Below are positions 44,718-53,661 of a DNA stretch of 64,000 nucleotides, one piece after another (within the stretch, counting starts at the first letter, position 1; every line of letters begins with the position of its first letter). The translations under genes were made by a program, and so were the position numbers. The notes below the pieces were generated by a model. The model did no database searches. It was not told the DNA's origin and saw only the letters and a program-made list of their open reading frames with translations. This stretch comes from an uncultured Allorhizobium sp. (lineage in GTDB: Bacteria > Pseudomonadota > Alphaproteobacteria > Rhizobiales > Rhizobiaceae): assembly GCA_958439205.1 (NCBI GenBank), contig OY288189.1, forward strand, positions 186,001-250,000, written 5' to 3'.

Positions 44718-45934
44718 AGGAAGCTCCGTCCATAGCGACCGGGGGCGATCCCCAGATGCGCCGCGATCGTTTCGCCGATATCGGCATAGGTGTTGCGGAC
44801 ACCGATGTTGCGCGAGCGCACACCGGGTCCGAAGCACATGATCGGTACCCGCTCGCGGGTGTGGTCGGTGCCACGCCAGGTGGGATCGCAGCCGTGGTCC
44901 GCAGTCATGAGAACCATGTCCCCGGGCTTCAGCTTGCGATGGACTTCAGGCAGGCGGCGATCGAAGGCTTCGAGTGCCGCGGCATAACCCGGCACATCCC
45001 GGCGATGACCGAAGAGCATGTCGAAATCGACGAAATTGGTGAAGACGAGATCGCCGTCTTCCGCCTCGTCCATGACCTTCAAGGTCGCGTCCATCAGCGC
45101 CATGTTGCCATTGGCCTTGATGACACGGGAGACGCCCTGATGGGCGAAGATATCGCCGATCTTGCCAACGGCATGTACCTTGCGGCCGGCGTCTATCAGG
45201 CGGTCGAGCAGCGTCGGTTCGGGTGGCAGGACGGAATAGTCGCGGCGATTGCCGGTGCGCTCGAAGGTGTGGACCGTCTCGCCGATGAAGGGACGGGCGA
45301 TGACGCGGCCGATGTTCAAGGGATCGAGCAGTTTGCGCACGATCTGGCAGAGTTCGAGCAGACGTTCGAGACCGAAATGGGTTTCATGGGCTGCGATCTG
45401 GAAGACGGAATCGCTCGAGGTGTAGCAGATCGGTTTGCCGGTGCGGACATGCTCTTCGCCGAAACGATCAATGACCTCAGTGCCCGAGACGTGGCAATTG
45501 CCGAGGATGCCAGAGAGGTTTGCCTCACGACAGATCGCTTCGACGAGATCAGCCGGAAAGGCTTCCTCGCCTTCGGGAAAATAGCCCCAGTCGAACATGA
45601 CGGGGGTACCGGCGATTTCCCAGTGGCCGGAGGGGGTATCCTTGCCTTTCGACACTTCGCTGGCCGCGCCATGCAACCCAAAGACCCGCTCTGGGATCGG
45701 CATGCCATGCGGCGTGCTGCCCGAGGAGAGCCTGGCTGCGGCAAGCAGGCCAAGCGCCGACATATTGGGGAGCACCAATGGCCCCTGACGCAGGCCCTTC
45801 CGGTCACCGGCGCCAGCCGCGCAGAATTCGGCGATATGGCCGAGCGTGTCGGAGCCGTCGTCACCATAAGCGGGTGCATCGGGTGCACCACCGATGCCGA
45901 AGGAATCGAGAACGAAGAGGAAAGCGCGTGCCAT
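44714..45934 (-). CDS. deoB: Phosphopentomutase
   Basis: 406-aa manganese enzyme of the alkaline phosphatase fold. It interconverts (deoxy)ribose-1-phosphate and -5-phosphate, linking the phosphorylases to DeoC. Motifs: [13 protein letters not shown] with the metal-binding Asp, [10 protein letters not shown], and [18 protein letters not shown] near the end. The start at 45934 gives the usual N-terminus [13 protein letters not shown]. It is coupled to add by a four-base overlap. Confidence 0.96.
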   Translation of the reverse strand: MARAFLFVLDSFGIGGAPDAPAYGDDGSDTLGHIAEFCAAGAGDRKGLRQGPLVLPNMSALGLLAAARLSSGSTPHGMPIPERVFGLHGAASEVSKGKDTPSGHWEIAGTPVMFDWGYFPEGEEAFPADLVEAICREANLSGILGNCHVSGTEVIDRFGEEHVRTGKPICYTSSDSVFQIAAHETHFGLERLLELCQIVRKLLDPLNIGRVIARPFIGETVHTFERTGNRRDYSVLPPEPTLLDRLIDAGRKVHAVGKIGDIFAHQGVSRVIKANGNMALMDATLKVMDEAEDGDLVFTNFVDFDMLFGHRRDVPGYAAALEAFDRRLPEVHRKLKPGDMVLMTADHGCDPTWRGTDHTRERVPIMCFGPGVRSRNIGVRNTYADIGETIAAHLGIAPGRYGRSFL

Positions 45935-46021
45935 GTGCAACTCACGGCCGGGTCTGGTTTGTTGTGTTTGCCGGCCTTCGCCAGCATCCTTAGCGCCTGT
46001 CCAAGGCCTTGGCAAACCTGC

Positions 46022-46645
46022 TCAGCAGTCGCTGCAGGTGACTTCGGTGCCGAGGCGCTGGCGGAAATAGAACTCGCGGCCGATCGTCAGGCTTTTGGCC
46101 TGCGTGCCGGACAGACCAGGCAGGTACATCATCAATTCATGCGTGACGCTGAGTTCGCTGCGGATGAGAAAGGTATCGGCCACCAGCATGTCGGCGGGCA
46201 CGGGAGCGGTTGTTCCCACGGCATAGGGCGCCACTCCGGTTGTCGACCAGGACCAGGCCACCTTGGGGGCCTTGGTGGAGTCGATCTTGATCGCGCTCAC
46301 CTTGATGACGAGATTGTTTGAGGGATAGGGAACGAAGACAGCTCCGGAGACATCCGCCATGGTGGCGAGGAAGGTCTTGTTGACCTTTTCCTGGCGGGCG
46401 ACGAGATCGGCCACGGTGCTGCTCGCCATCGACGTCTTCTTGGCGACGCTGAGACCCATGGTGAGTTCGAAAGCCATGAGATAGAGCACGATGAGCATGG
46501 GGGCGACGATGGCGAATTCCACGCCTCCGACACCCTGCCGGTCATGCAGGAAGCGCTTGAGCGTGCTTCGAGCACCCGCCACGCCGCGCTGCACAGAGGC
46601 CACGCTTCGTATCAGCAAGGACATATCTCGGCCTCTGGTGCTCAT
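46022..46645 (-). CDS. TadE/TadF-like minor pilin (second gene)
   Basis: 207-aa pseudopilin-like protein. After a basic N-terminus (KRFLHDRQGVGGVEF) comes the membrane helix AIVAPMLIVLYLMAFELTMG, the TadE-type processing region with Glu five residues after Gly. A periplasmic domain of about 150 residues ends in CSDC. Such minor pilins prime or stabilise the Flp pilus. Its ATG overlaps the stop of the upstream TadE-like gene (46642-46645), so both are one operon, next to the main Tad cluster. Confidence 0.83.
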   Translation of the reverse strand: MSTRGRDMSLLIRSVASVQRGVAGARSTLKRFLHDRQGVGGVEFAIVAPMLIVLYLMAFELTMGLSVAKKTSMASSTVADLVARQEKVNKTFLATMADVSGAVFVPYPSNNLVIKVSAIKIDSTKAPKVAWSWSTTGVAPYAVGTTAPVPADMLVADTFLIRSELSVTHELMMYLPGLSGTQAKSLTIGREFYFRQRLGTEVTCSDC

Positions 46646-47283
46646 GGATAGTTCTCGTTCTGGAAGGCTGTGGTCGCGACGATCAGGAAGTCTGACGGCA
46701 TGGAGCCATCGGCGGGGCGAATGGTCGTGATGTAGGGGCGGACGAGATCCGTGATCACCTGCCAGCGGTAGTAGGCGCGCAGCATATTGATCGTGGAGGG
46801 GCCGCCGGGCGTGAACTTGAAGCTGGTCGGATCGATATCGGAGAAGGCGGCGGTCGATTTGCGCGGAATGCTCTTGGGGATAGCAGCAAAACTGGTGAAG
46901 GTTCGTGCATCTATGTAGAGCTTGCTCGGCGTGGTGATTTCGCTCTCCGAACATTGGATCATGATGTCCACCTCGTCGCAGAAGGCCCTGCGGAAGTCTG
47001 TCATGTCCATATCCGTGTCGACGCGGCTCATCTGATAGGTGATCTGCCCCGTCCGAAGCTGTCGTCCAAGGGTGTTGACCGCATTCGTCACCAGTTGCTC
47101 GGCGGCAAAGGCAACAAAGGTCTCGATGATCGCGAAGATGATGATGAAATAGGGAACCGCCAGGATCGCGAATTCGATGGCAGCCGCGCCGTCTCTCGAC
47201 CGCGCCAGTTTCCGCCAGAGACGGAAGCGTGGCTTGCGGATGCGCTCAATCCCTTGATGTCGATCGATATACTGGCTGGTCAT
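46642..47283 (-). CDS. TadE-like minor pilin (first gene)
   Basis: 213-aa TadE-like protein with the segment SRDGAAAIEFAILAVPYFIIIFAIIETF cut to its core: Gly followed by AAAIEF, the prepilin-type processing site, and one membrane helix. The mature part holds two cysteines (AFCDEV, MIQCSE). I start at the ATG at 47283; an in-frame ATG at 47295 is also possible. It is transcribed away from the CpaC-N gene's direction of neighbours, on the minus strand, and is coupled to the second TadE-like gene by ATGA. Confidence 0.83.
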   Translation of the reverse strand: MTSQYIDRHQGIERIRKPRFRLWRKLARSRDGAAAIEFAILAVPYFIIIFAIIETFVAFAAEQLVTNAVNTLGRQLRTGQITYQMSRVDTDMDMTDFRRAFCDEVDIMIQCSESEITTPSKLYIDARTFTSFAAIPKSIPRKSTAAFSDIDPTSFKFTPGGPSTINMLRAYYRWQVITDLVRPYITTIRPADGSMPSDFLIVATTAFQNENYP

Positions 47284-47392
47284 AGCCCTGGTCATCCTCA
47301 AAGATGAGGAGAAGCTACGAGCCAAATGTTGATTTTCCGTTTCCCGAATATTTACACTTTGCAGAGCCGGTTGAACCGAAAACTCGCAAACG

Positions 47393-47797
47393 TCACGGAG
47401 TAGCGCCGGTCTGGGCGTGTTCCTCACAGTTCGGCGTGCAGGAAAGGACGGTGCGTGCCGTCGACTTGAACACGCGAACGGTGCTCGCTTCGTCGATGGA
47501 CACGAGGATCCGCTCGTCGACAATCGCATTGCCATCGGCATCGAGCAGGACGAGGTTGGTGGTTCCATAAGAGCGGCCGGTCAAGACGATCGTCTTTGAA
47601 TCGGCGACCGTGGCATCCGCCACCTCCGCATTCCCGACGATAACCTTGCTCACGGGGCGATCCAGCTTCAGGACCCGCGCGCTATTCATATAGACACGCA
47701 GGATGCCTTCATCCTCCGCATGCGCTGTAGGCGCGGGCGCGACCATGGCAATGGCCAGGATCATGGCTGCGGCAGCGGCGAAACGACGATCGGACAT
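47393..47797 (-). CDS. Stand-alone pilus assembly (secretin N-terminal) domain protein
   Basis: 134-aa secreted protein. After a signal peptide (cleavage near AHA, residue 26) it has the same domain as the N-terminus of CpaC/RcpA secretins: LRVYMNSARVLKLDRPVSKVIVGN, ADATVADSKTIVLTG and YGTTNLVLLDADGN. It has no secretin channel part. The C-terminus has two cysteines (LSCTPNC). It probably binds near the pilus secretin in the periplasm. The gene is divergent from flp, across a long regulatory gap. Confidence 0.83.
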   Translation of the reverse strand: MSDRRFAAAAAMILAIAMVAPAPTAHAEDEGILRVYMNSARVLKLDRPVSKVIVGNAEVADATVADSKTIVLTGRSYGTTNLVLLDADGNAIVDERILVSIDEASTVRVFKSTARTVLSCTPNCEEHAQTGATP

Positions 47798-48265
47798 GGA
47801 CGTGCCTTTGGAATACGCGCGTGAAGAGGTGCCGTGAGGATGCAGGCTTTAGGTGAATGAAGCGTTAAACCAGTGAGAAGGCCGACTTCGGGGTCCGTCA
47901 CGCCGTCCGGATAGTTCTTTTTCACCGCCAGCAAGGGCTCAGAACGCGCAACCTGTGCCATCCCGATACGAAAAAGCGGTAGGAAATGTTAACCCGACCC
48001 ATTCCGTCGATCGTCGACCGGGATCGTGCAGCGCGGGAGATAGCGACATGGGCGGCAAAAGCGCGGAAATGCAGGCTGTTCGGCAACATCTTAGCGGTCA
48101 TTTCCAGCTTTCATTTACCACGGCGACTGCTAGCGGCGTTTCACGATCTGCTAACCGTTTTTCTTAAGTCGATGGCAACACGGCGGCGTTTAGGTTGGCG
48201 ACATCCGAGCAACGGCAAACAGTTGCCGGCAGTGCTGATCAACCTCGCGGAGTAGGAGAAATAAC
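47798..48265. other. 468-base gap upstream of flp
   Basis: This gap separates the minus-strand CpaC-N gene from flp. I see no credible gene: one open frame on the minus strand (to 47961) overlaps the signal-peptide start of the neighbour and has no family features. The flp promoter must lie here. An AT-rich stretch near 48150-48165 (CCGTTTTTCTTAAG) is the best candidate region. A ribosome site, TAGGAGA, ends the gap. Confidence 0.5.
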
Positions 48266-48442
48266 ATGACCAAGCTTTTCGCACGTTTCGTCAAGGACGA
48301 GTCCGGCGCAACCGCCATCGAATACGGCCTGATCGCCGCCCTGATTTCCGTCGCCCTCATCACCGGCGCGACGACCCTCGGCAACGCCTTGAACAACCAG
48401 TTCGACCAGGTTTCGAAGGAACTGGATTTCAAGAGCAAGTAA
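48266..48442 (+). CDS. flp: Flp/PilA-type major pilin
   Basis: 58-aa type IVb prepilin, MTKLFARFVKDESGATAIEYGL at its start (motif only: Gly14, Glu19, Tyr20). Cleavage after Gly14 by CpaA leaves a mature pilin of 44 residues with the helix ATAIEYGLIAALISVALITG. Glu at +5 and Tyr at +6 are the hallmarks of the Flp family. The pilin polymerises into thin adhesive pili. It sits right before cpaA and has a strong terminator of its own, so its transcript can be far more abundant than that of the assembly genes. Confidence 0.95.
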   Translation: MTKLFARFVKDESGATAIEYGLIAALISVALITGATTLGNALNNQFDQVSKELDFKSK

Positions 48443-48460
48443 TCCGATCCTCGCATGCCA

Positions 48461-48497
48461 AAAGGACTGCTTCGCCTCGCGAAGCAGTCCTTTTTTT
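48461..48497 (+). terminator. Terminator after flp
   Basis: 15-bp perfect stem AAAGGACTGCTTCGC / GCGAAGCAGTCCTTT with a CTC loop, running into a seven-T tract. It lies 18 bases after the flp stop and separates it from cpaA. Confidence 0.95.
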
Positions 48498-48564
48498 GTT
48501 TAGGCCGGGGTTTGCGAAATATTCACGTATTCCCGGCAAAATCTCCCCGCCTGGAGGGCCTGTG

Positions 48565-49077
48565 ATGTATGCGTGGATAGTCTTGCTCGTACCGCCGATG
48601 TGTCTCGCGACCGCAGCGCTTACCGACTTCCTTGAGATGAAGATCCCAAACCGGATCCCCCTCTTCCTAGCCGCCTGCTTCTTGCTCGTTGTCCCGTTCA
48701 GCGGTCTTGGCCTTGTCGAGATCGCCTGGCATCTGGCAGCCGCATTGGTGGTCTTCTCCGCGTGCTTCGCTCTTTTTGCGTTGAACGTGATGGGCGGCGG
48801 GGATGCGAAGATCCTCACCGCTGCGTCTCTGTGGTTCGGATTTAACACTTCGCTCTTCGAGTTTCTGGTGTTTACCGGTTACCTCGGCGGCTTCTTGACC
48901 ATTGCCGTGATCCTGCTCAGGGCAAACTGGGACAAGCTTGCAACGGTCGGGATGAGACTTCCACAGACATTGATGGACGCCAAGAAAATTCCCTATGCAA
49001 TCGCCATCGGCGCGGCCGGGCTGATCGCGTATCCCAGCTCTCCGCTGGTCTTGTCAGCGATCCAGAACATTCGCTGA
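48565..49077 (+). CDS. cpaA: Prepilin peptidase CpaA/TadV (A24)
   Basis: 170-aa inner-membrane aspartic peptidase that cuts the Flp leader. The two catalytic aspartates are in TDFLEMKIPN and GGGDAKI (the GxGD motif). It has about five to six helices and lacks the N-methylase domain of PilD, as is normal for TadV. Start at 48565 follows GGAGGG. It is the first assembly gene after the flp terminator. Confidence 0.93.
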   Translation: MYAWIVLLVPPMCLATAALTDFLEMKIPNRIPLFLAACFLLVVPFSGLGLVEIAWHLAAALVVFSACFALFALNVMGGGDAKILTAASLWFGFNTSLFEFLVFTGYLGGFLTIAVILLRANWDKLATVGMRLPQTLMDAKKIPYAIAIGAAGLIAYPSSPLVLSAIQNIR

Positions 49078-49096
49078 GGCCCTACAAGAAACCTTC

Positions 49097-49129
49097 TATT
49101 AACTACGATTGTAAGCGGCTTATTAACTA
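49097..49129. repeat. Direct repeat TATTAACTA upstream of cpaB
   Basis: Two copies of TATTAACTA at 49097-49105 and 49121-49129, 24 bases start to start, in the 115-base gap between cpaA and cpaB. Each contains TTAAC, the CtrA half-site, but the spacing does not fit a full CtrA box. It may bind a regulator of the pilus operon. Confidence 0.4.
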
Positions 49130-49192
49130 TAAGTACACCAATTCCTGATCAATCTTGCCGGCAGAACCTATTGCGTCGCCCGAGGATCGATC

Positions 49193-50005
49193 ATGAAACC
49201 CGCCCGCCTCATCATACTCGCTGTCGCCGTCGTGGCCGCCGGTATGGCCGGTCTCCTCGCCATGCGGCTGAGCGGCAATCAAACCGTCATCGTTCAAGAC
49301 TCTGTCGTCGAGAAGGAACCGACGATCGATGTTCTGGTCTCGGCCAAGAACTTACCAGTCGGTGCCCGGCTCGATGAAACGTCCATGCGCTGGATGCCCT
49401 GGCCGGAGGGAAGCCTCGTCGACGGTTTCATCACCTCGTCCACCAGGCCTGACGCGCTCACGGAACTGACGGGCGTCGTCGTCCGCCTGCCGGTCTTCGA
49501 GGGCGAACCCTTGCGTCGGGAAAAGATCGCCGATTCCTCGTCTCGCATCCTGTCTGCGCTGCTGCCTTCCGGCAAGCGCGCCGTCTCGACCGAAATCTCG
49601 GTTGCGACCGGCGCCGGCGGCTTCATCCTGCCGAATGACCGGGTCGACGTGATCATGGTGCGCAAGGGCGACGAGGACAACTTCCTGACGGAAACCGTGC
49701 TGTCCAACGTGCGGGTTCTCGCAATCGACCAACAAATCGAGGAAGCGCCCGATGGATCCAAATCCGTTATCGGCACGACCGCGACGCTGGAGCTGACACC
49801 GGACCAGACCAAAGTGATTACCGTTGCCCAGCAGATGGCCGACCGCCTGTCGCTGGCACTTCGTTCCGTCGCAGATGCCCAGGAGGAAGACACTTCCGCC
49901 GCCGAGCATCTGCTGAGCGGCGGAGATGGCCAGACGACCATCCAGGTCATCAAGTCCGGCGAGGTCGTCAAATCGACCTCCTCGACCGCCAATTCCATGC
50001 AGTGA
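49193..50005 (+). CDS. cpaB: Flp pilus assembly protein CpaB/RcpC
   Basis: 270-aa protein with one N-terminal membrane helix (residues 5-24) and a periplasmic part. The SAF domain (IDVLVSAKNLPVGARLDETSMRW, shown by its start IDVLVSAKNLPVG) and the following RcpC-type domain with AVSTEISVATGAGGFILPNDRVDVI (key GGFILPNDRVDV) are clear. CpaB is thought to support the secretin, perhaps binding peptidoglycan. It is the first of seven tightly spaced genes running to tadC. Confidence 0.92.
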   Translation: MKPARLIILAVAVVAAGMAGLLAMRLSGNQTVIVQDSVVEKEPTIDVLVSAKNLPVGARLDETSMRWMPWPEGSLVDGFITSSTRPDALTELTGVVVRLPVFEGEPLRREKIADSSSRILSALLPSGKRAVSTEISVATGAGGFILPNDRVDVIMVRKGDEDNFLTETVLSNVRVLAIDQQIEEAPDGSKSVIGTTATLELTPDQTKVITVAQQMADRLSLALRSVADAQEEDTSAAEHLLSGGDGQTTIQVIKSGEVVKSTSSTANSMQ

Positions 50006-50018
50006 GTGGGGACGCATC

Positions 50019-51575
50019 GTGGCCAGCCTGACGCACAAACTTCGAGTTTCCCTGACCGCCAGCATTGCCTTCGCCATGGCAATCAGCGGCGTGCCGACCT
50101 CGTTTTCCAAACACGGATCGCCGTTTCCAACGGCGGAAGCTGCGCAGGAAACTCTGCTCAGGATCACCAATGCCGGTCCGGGCGCACGCCGAGCCGTCAA
50201 GCTTGGACTGAACAAGGCTCTGGTCGTCGATCTGCCGGCGGACGCACACGACATCCTGGTCGCAGATCCGGTAATGGCGGATGCGGTGACACGCTCTTCG
50301 CGCCGCATTTACCTCTTCGGCAAGATGGTAGGCCAAACCAATATCTTCATTTTCGGCGCAAATGGCGAAGAGATCGTCAGCCTCGATATCCAGATCGAGC
50401 GCGACATCTCCGGCCTCGAAGCCAATCTGCGCCGCTTCATTCCCGAATCCGACATCAAAGTCGAGATTGTCTCTGACAACATCGTGCTGACAGGCACCGT
50501 GCGCACGCCGCAGGATGCATCTCGTGCAGCCAGCCTCGCCGAAGCCTTCCTCAAGGGCGGTGAAGCGACCACCCGCAACACGACCGCAACAAGCGAGAGC
50601 AGCGGCGACGGCGCCGTGGCGATCTATGCCGAACAGAGACAGACGTCACAGATCGTCAACCTCCTGACAATCGAGGGCGAGGATCAGGTGACGCTCAAGG
50701 TCACCGTGGCGGAAGTGAGCCGCCAGGTGCTGAAGCAGCTCGGCTTCTCGGGCAGCATTTCGGACGGCTCGACCGGCATCAGCTACGCCAACCCTTCGAA
50801 CCTCGGCAATGCGATCGATCCGACCGGAACGGCCACGATTACTGCAGGCATCGGCGGCCTCGGAATCAATACCTACATCAATGCCATGGAACAGGCCGGC
50901 GTCATGCGGACGCTCGCAGAACCGAGCCTCACCGCGATTTCGGGCGAACCAGCGAAGTTCTATGTCGGCGGTGAATACCGTCTCGCCGGGCAGCAGGAAG
51001 TGAGCAGCGACGAAGAGGGCATCTCCATTGAGCGCACGACCCAAAGCGTCGACTACGGCATCGAGCTGAATTTCCGCCCTGTGGTGCTCGCCCCCGGCCG
51101 CATCAGCCTGCAGATCGAAACCAACGTGTCAGAACCGACATGGGAAGGCTCGCAGGTGACCGGCAACATTCTGAACCAGGTCCCCGGTTCGACCTATCTG
51201 TCGATCCGCAAGCGCGAAGCGTCGACAACGGTAGAGCTGCCGTCCGGTGGTTCGATCGTGATTGCCGGTCTCGTGCAGGACAATATTCGCCAGGCAATGT
51301 CGGGCCTGCCGGGCCTTTCCAAGGTTCCGGTGCTGGGCACGCTGTTCCGCAGCAAGGACTTCCAGCGCAACGAGACAGAACTCGTCATCATTGCGACGCC
51401 CTATCTGGTGCGGCCTGTGGCGCGTGGCGCCCTGTCGCGGCCGGATGACAATTTCAACCCCGAGAACGACGGTGCGACCTTCTTCCTGAACAAGGTGAAC
51501 AAGGTCTATGGCCGCCGCGAGAACAGCGAACCGACCGGCCAATACCATGGCGCGGTAGGCTTCATCTACAAGTGA
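50019..51575 (+). CDS. cpaC: Tad secretin CpaC/RcpA
   Basis: 518-aa outer-membrane secretin through which the Flp pilus leaves the cell. After a signal peptide there is the pilus-assembly N domain (ALVVDLPADAHDILVADP), a BON-like domain (DIKVEIVSDNIVLTGTV), and the C-terminal secretin channel with VPGSTYLSIRKRE and the end motif VPVLGTLFRSKDFQRNETELVIIATPYLV, given by its core VPVLGTLF. I start at the GTG at 50019, with GGGGA upstream; no ATG in frame gives a better signal peptide. It follows cpaB after 13 bases. Confidence 0.93.
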   Translation: MASLTHKLRVSLTASIAFAMAISGVPTSFSKHGSPFPTAEAAQETLLRITNAGPGARRAVKLGLNKALVVDLPADAHDILVADPVMADAVTRSSRRIYLFGKMVGQTNIFIFGANGEEIVSLDIQIERDISGLEANLRRFIPESDIKVEIVSDNIVLTGTVRTPQDASRAASLAEAFLKGGEATTRNTTATSESSGDGAVAIYAEQRQTSQIVNLLTIEGEDQVTLKVTVAEVSRQVLKQLGFSGSISDGSTGISYANPSNLGNAIDPTGTATITAGIGGLGINTYINAMEQAGVMRTLAEPSLTAISGEPAKFYVGGEYRLAGQQEVSSDEEGISIERTTQSVDYGIELNFRPVVLAPGRISLQIETNVSEPTWEGSQVTGNILNQVPGSTYLSIRKREASTTVELPSGGSIVIAGLVQDNIRQAMSGLPGLSKVPVLGTLFRSKDFQRNETELVIIATPYLVRPVARGALSRPDDNFNPENDGATFFLNKVNKVYGRRENSEPTGQYHGAVGFIYK

Positions 51576-51592
51576 ACGGCGCGAGGATCGTG

Positions 51593-52312
51593 ATGAAACA
51601 CTCGGCACGTCAAGTCAGGGAAAGTCGGCCAGCTATGGCATCCGCACGTCAGTCATTCCAGCGTCTCGTTCTTTCCAGCCTGATCATCGGCTCGGCCGCC
51701 GTGCTTTCCGGCTGCGGTAGCATGAAGGATCAGATGTCGACCTCGGCGGTTCCGGACGACTATCGTACGCGCCATCCGATCATGCTGAGCGAAGTCGAAC
51801 ACACGCTCGACGTTCCGATCGCTTCCGGCGACCGCAGGCTGACGGTGAGCGTGCAAGACTCGATTGCGGGATTTGCCGCAGACTATCTCTCGGCCTCCAC
51901 AGGCACGATCCAGGTCATGGTTCCGCACGGTTCGCCGAATTCCGGTGCGGCCTCGGCCATGCGCAAACAGATCCGTCAGGTTCTGACCACGCGCGGCGTG
52001 CCTTCGAACCGGATCATCGAGACATCGTATCAGGCTGAGGCGAACAGCAATGCCGCACCGGTGCGGATCAGCTATGTGGCGATCACGGCGATGACCAACC
52101 CTTGCGGCGAGTGGCCCGAGGACCTGCAGAACAACACCTTCAGCAACAAGAACTACCACAATTTCGGCTGCGCGACGCAGAGCAACCTCGCCGCTCAGAT
52201 TGCCAATCCGATGGATCTCGTTACCCCCCGTGACATGGCACCGATCGACGCGACCCGGCGGTCGACCGTCATCGGTCTTTATCGCGACGGAAGCGACACC
52301 TCCACGAACTGA
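51593..52312 (+). CDS. cpaD: Flp pilus lipoprotein CpaD
   Basis: 239-aa outer-membrane lipoprotein. The lipobox is LSGC with lipidated Cys41; the N-terminal basic stretch before it is long for a signal peptide. The CpaD family segment NPCGEWPEDLQNNTFSNKNY (20 residues) and the following FGCATQSNLAAQIANP are diagnostic. It probably helps the secretin assemble. A GTG 21 bases upstream, overlapping the cpaC stop, is an alternative start. Confidence 0.92.
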   Translation: MKHSARQVRESRPAMASARQSFQRLVLSSLIIGSAAVLSGCGSMKDQMSTSAVPDDYRTRHPIMLSEVEHTLDVPIASGDRRLTVSVQDSIAGFAADYLSASTGTIQVMVPHGSPNSGAASAMRKQIRQVLTTRGVPSNRIIETSYQAEANSNAAPVRISYVAITAMTNPCGEWPEDLQNNTFSNKNYHNFGCATQSNLAAQIANPMDLVTPRDMAPIDATRRSTVIGLYRDGSDTSTN

Positions 52313-52345
52313 TGCGGCAGCGGTCCAAGAGGACGGGATGAGAGC

Positions 52346-53635
52346 ATGAACGCGATCGATTATGACATCGGCGATACCAATGACGGATATCACGGAGCTT
52401 CTGCGACCGTTACGGCTGGAGACGTCGAGAACCTGCGGCCACTGCCACGCATTTCCATCCATGCCTTCTGCATCAGCGAGACGGTGCATCGGACGATGGA
52501 GCAATGCGCAGGCGATCGGCGCATGGCGCGCGTCAGCATGCGCGTTACCCACGGCAACATCTCTGCTGCGGCGAACATGTTCTCGTCCACGCCGACGCCG
52601 AACCTGATCATTCTGGAAACGGACGCGGCGCCACGCGATCTCTTGAGCGAACTCGCACCTCTAGCCGAGGTCTGCGACCCGAGTTCTCGCGTCATCGTGG
52701 TCGGTCGCCACAACGATATCGCGCTCTACCGCGAGCTGATCCGCAGCGGCATTTCGGAATATATTGTAGCACCCTTCAGCATGGCCGACATGATGGGCGC
52801 GATTGCCTCGATCTTCGTCGATCCCGAGGCTGAACCGCTCGGTCGCAGCATTGCGTTCATTGGCGCCAAGGGCGGCGTGGGTTCCTCGACTATCGCGCAT
52901 AACTGCGCTTTCGGCATCTCCTCGCTGTTTTCGACCGAGACCGTTCTTGCCGATCTCGATCTTCCCTTTGGCACCGCGAACATCGACTTCGACCAGGATC
53001 CAGCCCAGGGCATGGCGGAAGCCGTGTTTTCGCCGGAGCGATTGGACGAGGTGTTCCTCGACCGTCTGCTGACGAAATGCGGTCAGAACCTTTCGCTGCT
53101 CGCGGCACCCTCGATGCTCGACCGCGGCTATGACTATGAGCGTGGGGCCTTCCAACCGATCCTTGATGTTCTCCAGCGTAGCGCGCCGGTGACCGTGCTC
53201 GATCTGCCGCATACCTGGGCGGACTGGACGCGGGCAGTACTGGCCGATGTCGACGAGATCGTCATCACCTGCGCGCCCGACCTCGCAAACCTGCGCAACA
53301 TGAAGAACATGATCGACGCGCTGAAGAAGCTGAGGCCGCAGGACAAGCCGCCGCATCTGATCCTCAACCAGGTAGGCATGCCCAAGCGGCCTGAGATCGC
53401 GCCGTCTGATTTCTTCGAGCCGCTCGAGCTCGAGCCGGTCGCGATCATTCCCTTCGATGCTCAGCTTTTCGGCACGGCTGCCAATAGTGGCCGGATGATC
53501 AGCGAAATGGATGCAAAGTCGCCGACGGCGGAGACCTTCTCGCAGCTTGCGCATCTCGTGACGGGCCGCGCGACGATCAAGAAACCCAAGAAGGCGAGCC
53601 TCGGCTCGTTCATCGAGAAACTGCGCAAGAAGTAG
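52346..53635 (+). CDS. cpaE: Pilus-assembly ATPase CpaE/TadZ
   Basis: 429-aa protein of the MinD/ParA-like TadZ family, which places the Tad machine in the cell, often at a pole. An N-terminal receiver-like domain (about residues 35-160) is followed by a MinD-type ATPase with the deviant Walker A GAKGGVGSST (about 173-182) and VLADLDLPFG. The C-terminus is basic (KKPKKASLGSFIEKLRKK). It precedes the secretion ATPase cpaF by 26 bases. Confidence 0.93.
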   Translation: MNAIDYDIGDTNDGYHGASATVTAGDVENLRPLPRISIHAFCISETVHRTMEQCAGDRRMARVSMRVTHGNISAAANMFSSTPTPNLIILETDAAPRDLLSELAPLAEVCDPSSRVIVVGRHNDIALYRELIRSGISEYIVAPFSMADMMGAIASIFVDPEAEPLGRSIAFIGAKGGVGSSTIAHNCAFGISSLFSTETVLADLDLPFGTANIDFDQDPAQGMAEAVFSPERLDEVFLDRLLTKCGQNLSLLAAPSMLDRGYDYERGAFQPILDVLQRSAPVTVLDLPHTWADWTRAVLADVDEIVITCAPDLANLRNMKNMIDALKKLRPQDKPPHLILNQVGMPKRPEIAPSDFFEPLELEPVAIIPFDAQLFGTAANSGRMISEMDAKSPTAETFSQLAHLVTGRATIKKPKKASLGSFIEKLRKK

Positions 53636-53661
53636 ACCGGTAACAGGAACAGGTAGAGCTC

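Noticed and set aside
44756..46321. 521-codon plus-strand frame opposite deoB
   Set aside because: Crosses deoB and the TadE-like gene end in antisense; no motif, no promoter.
47761..47961. 66-codon minus-strand frame upstream of the CpaC-N gene
   Set aside because: It overlaps the start of the CpaC-N gene in another frame, and has no ribosome site or family features.
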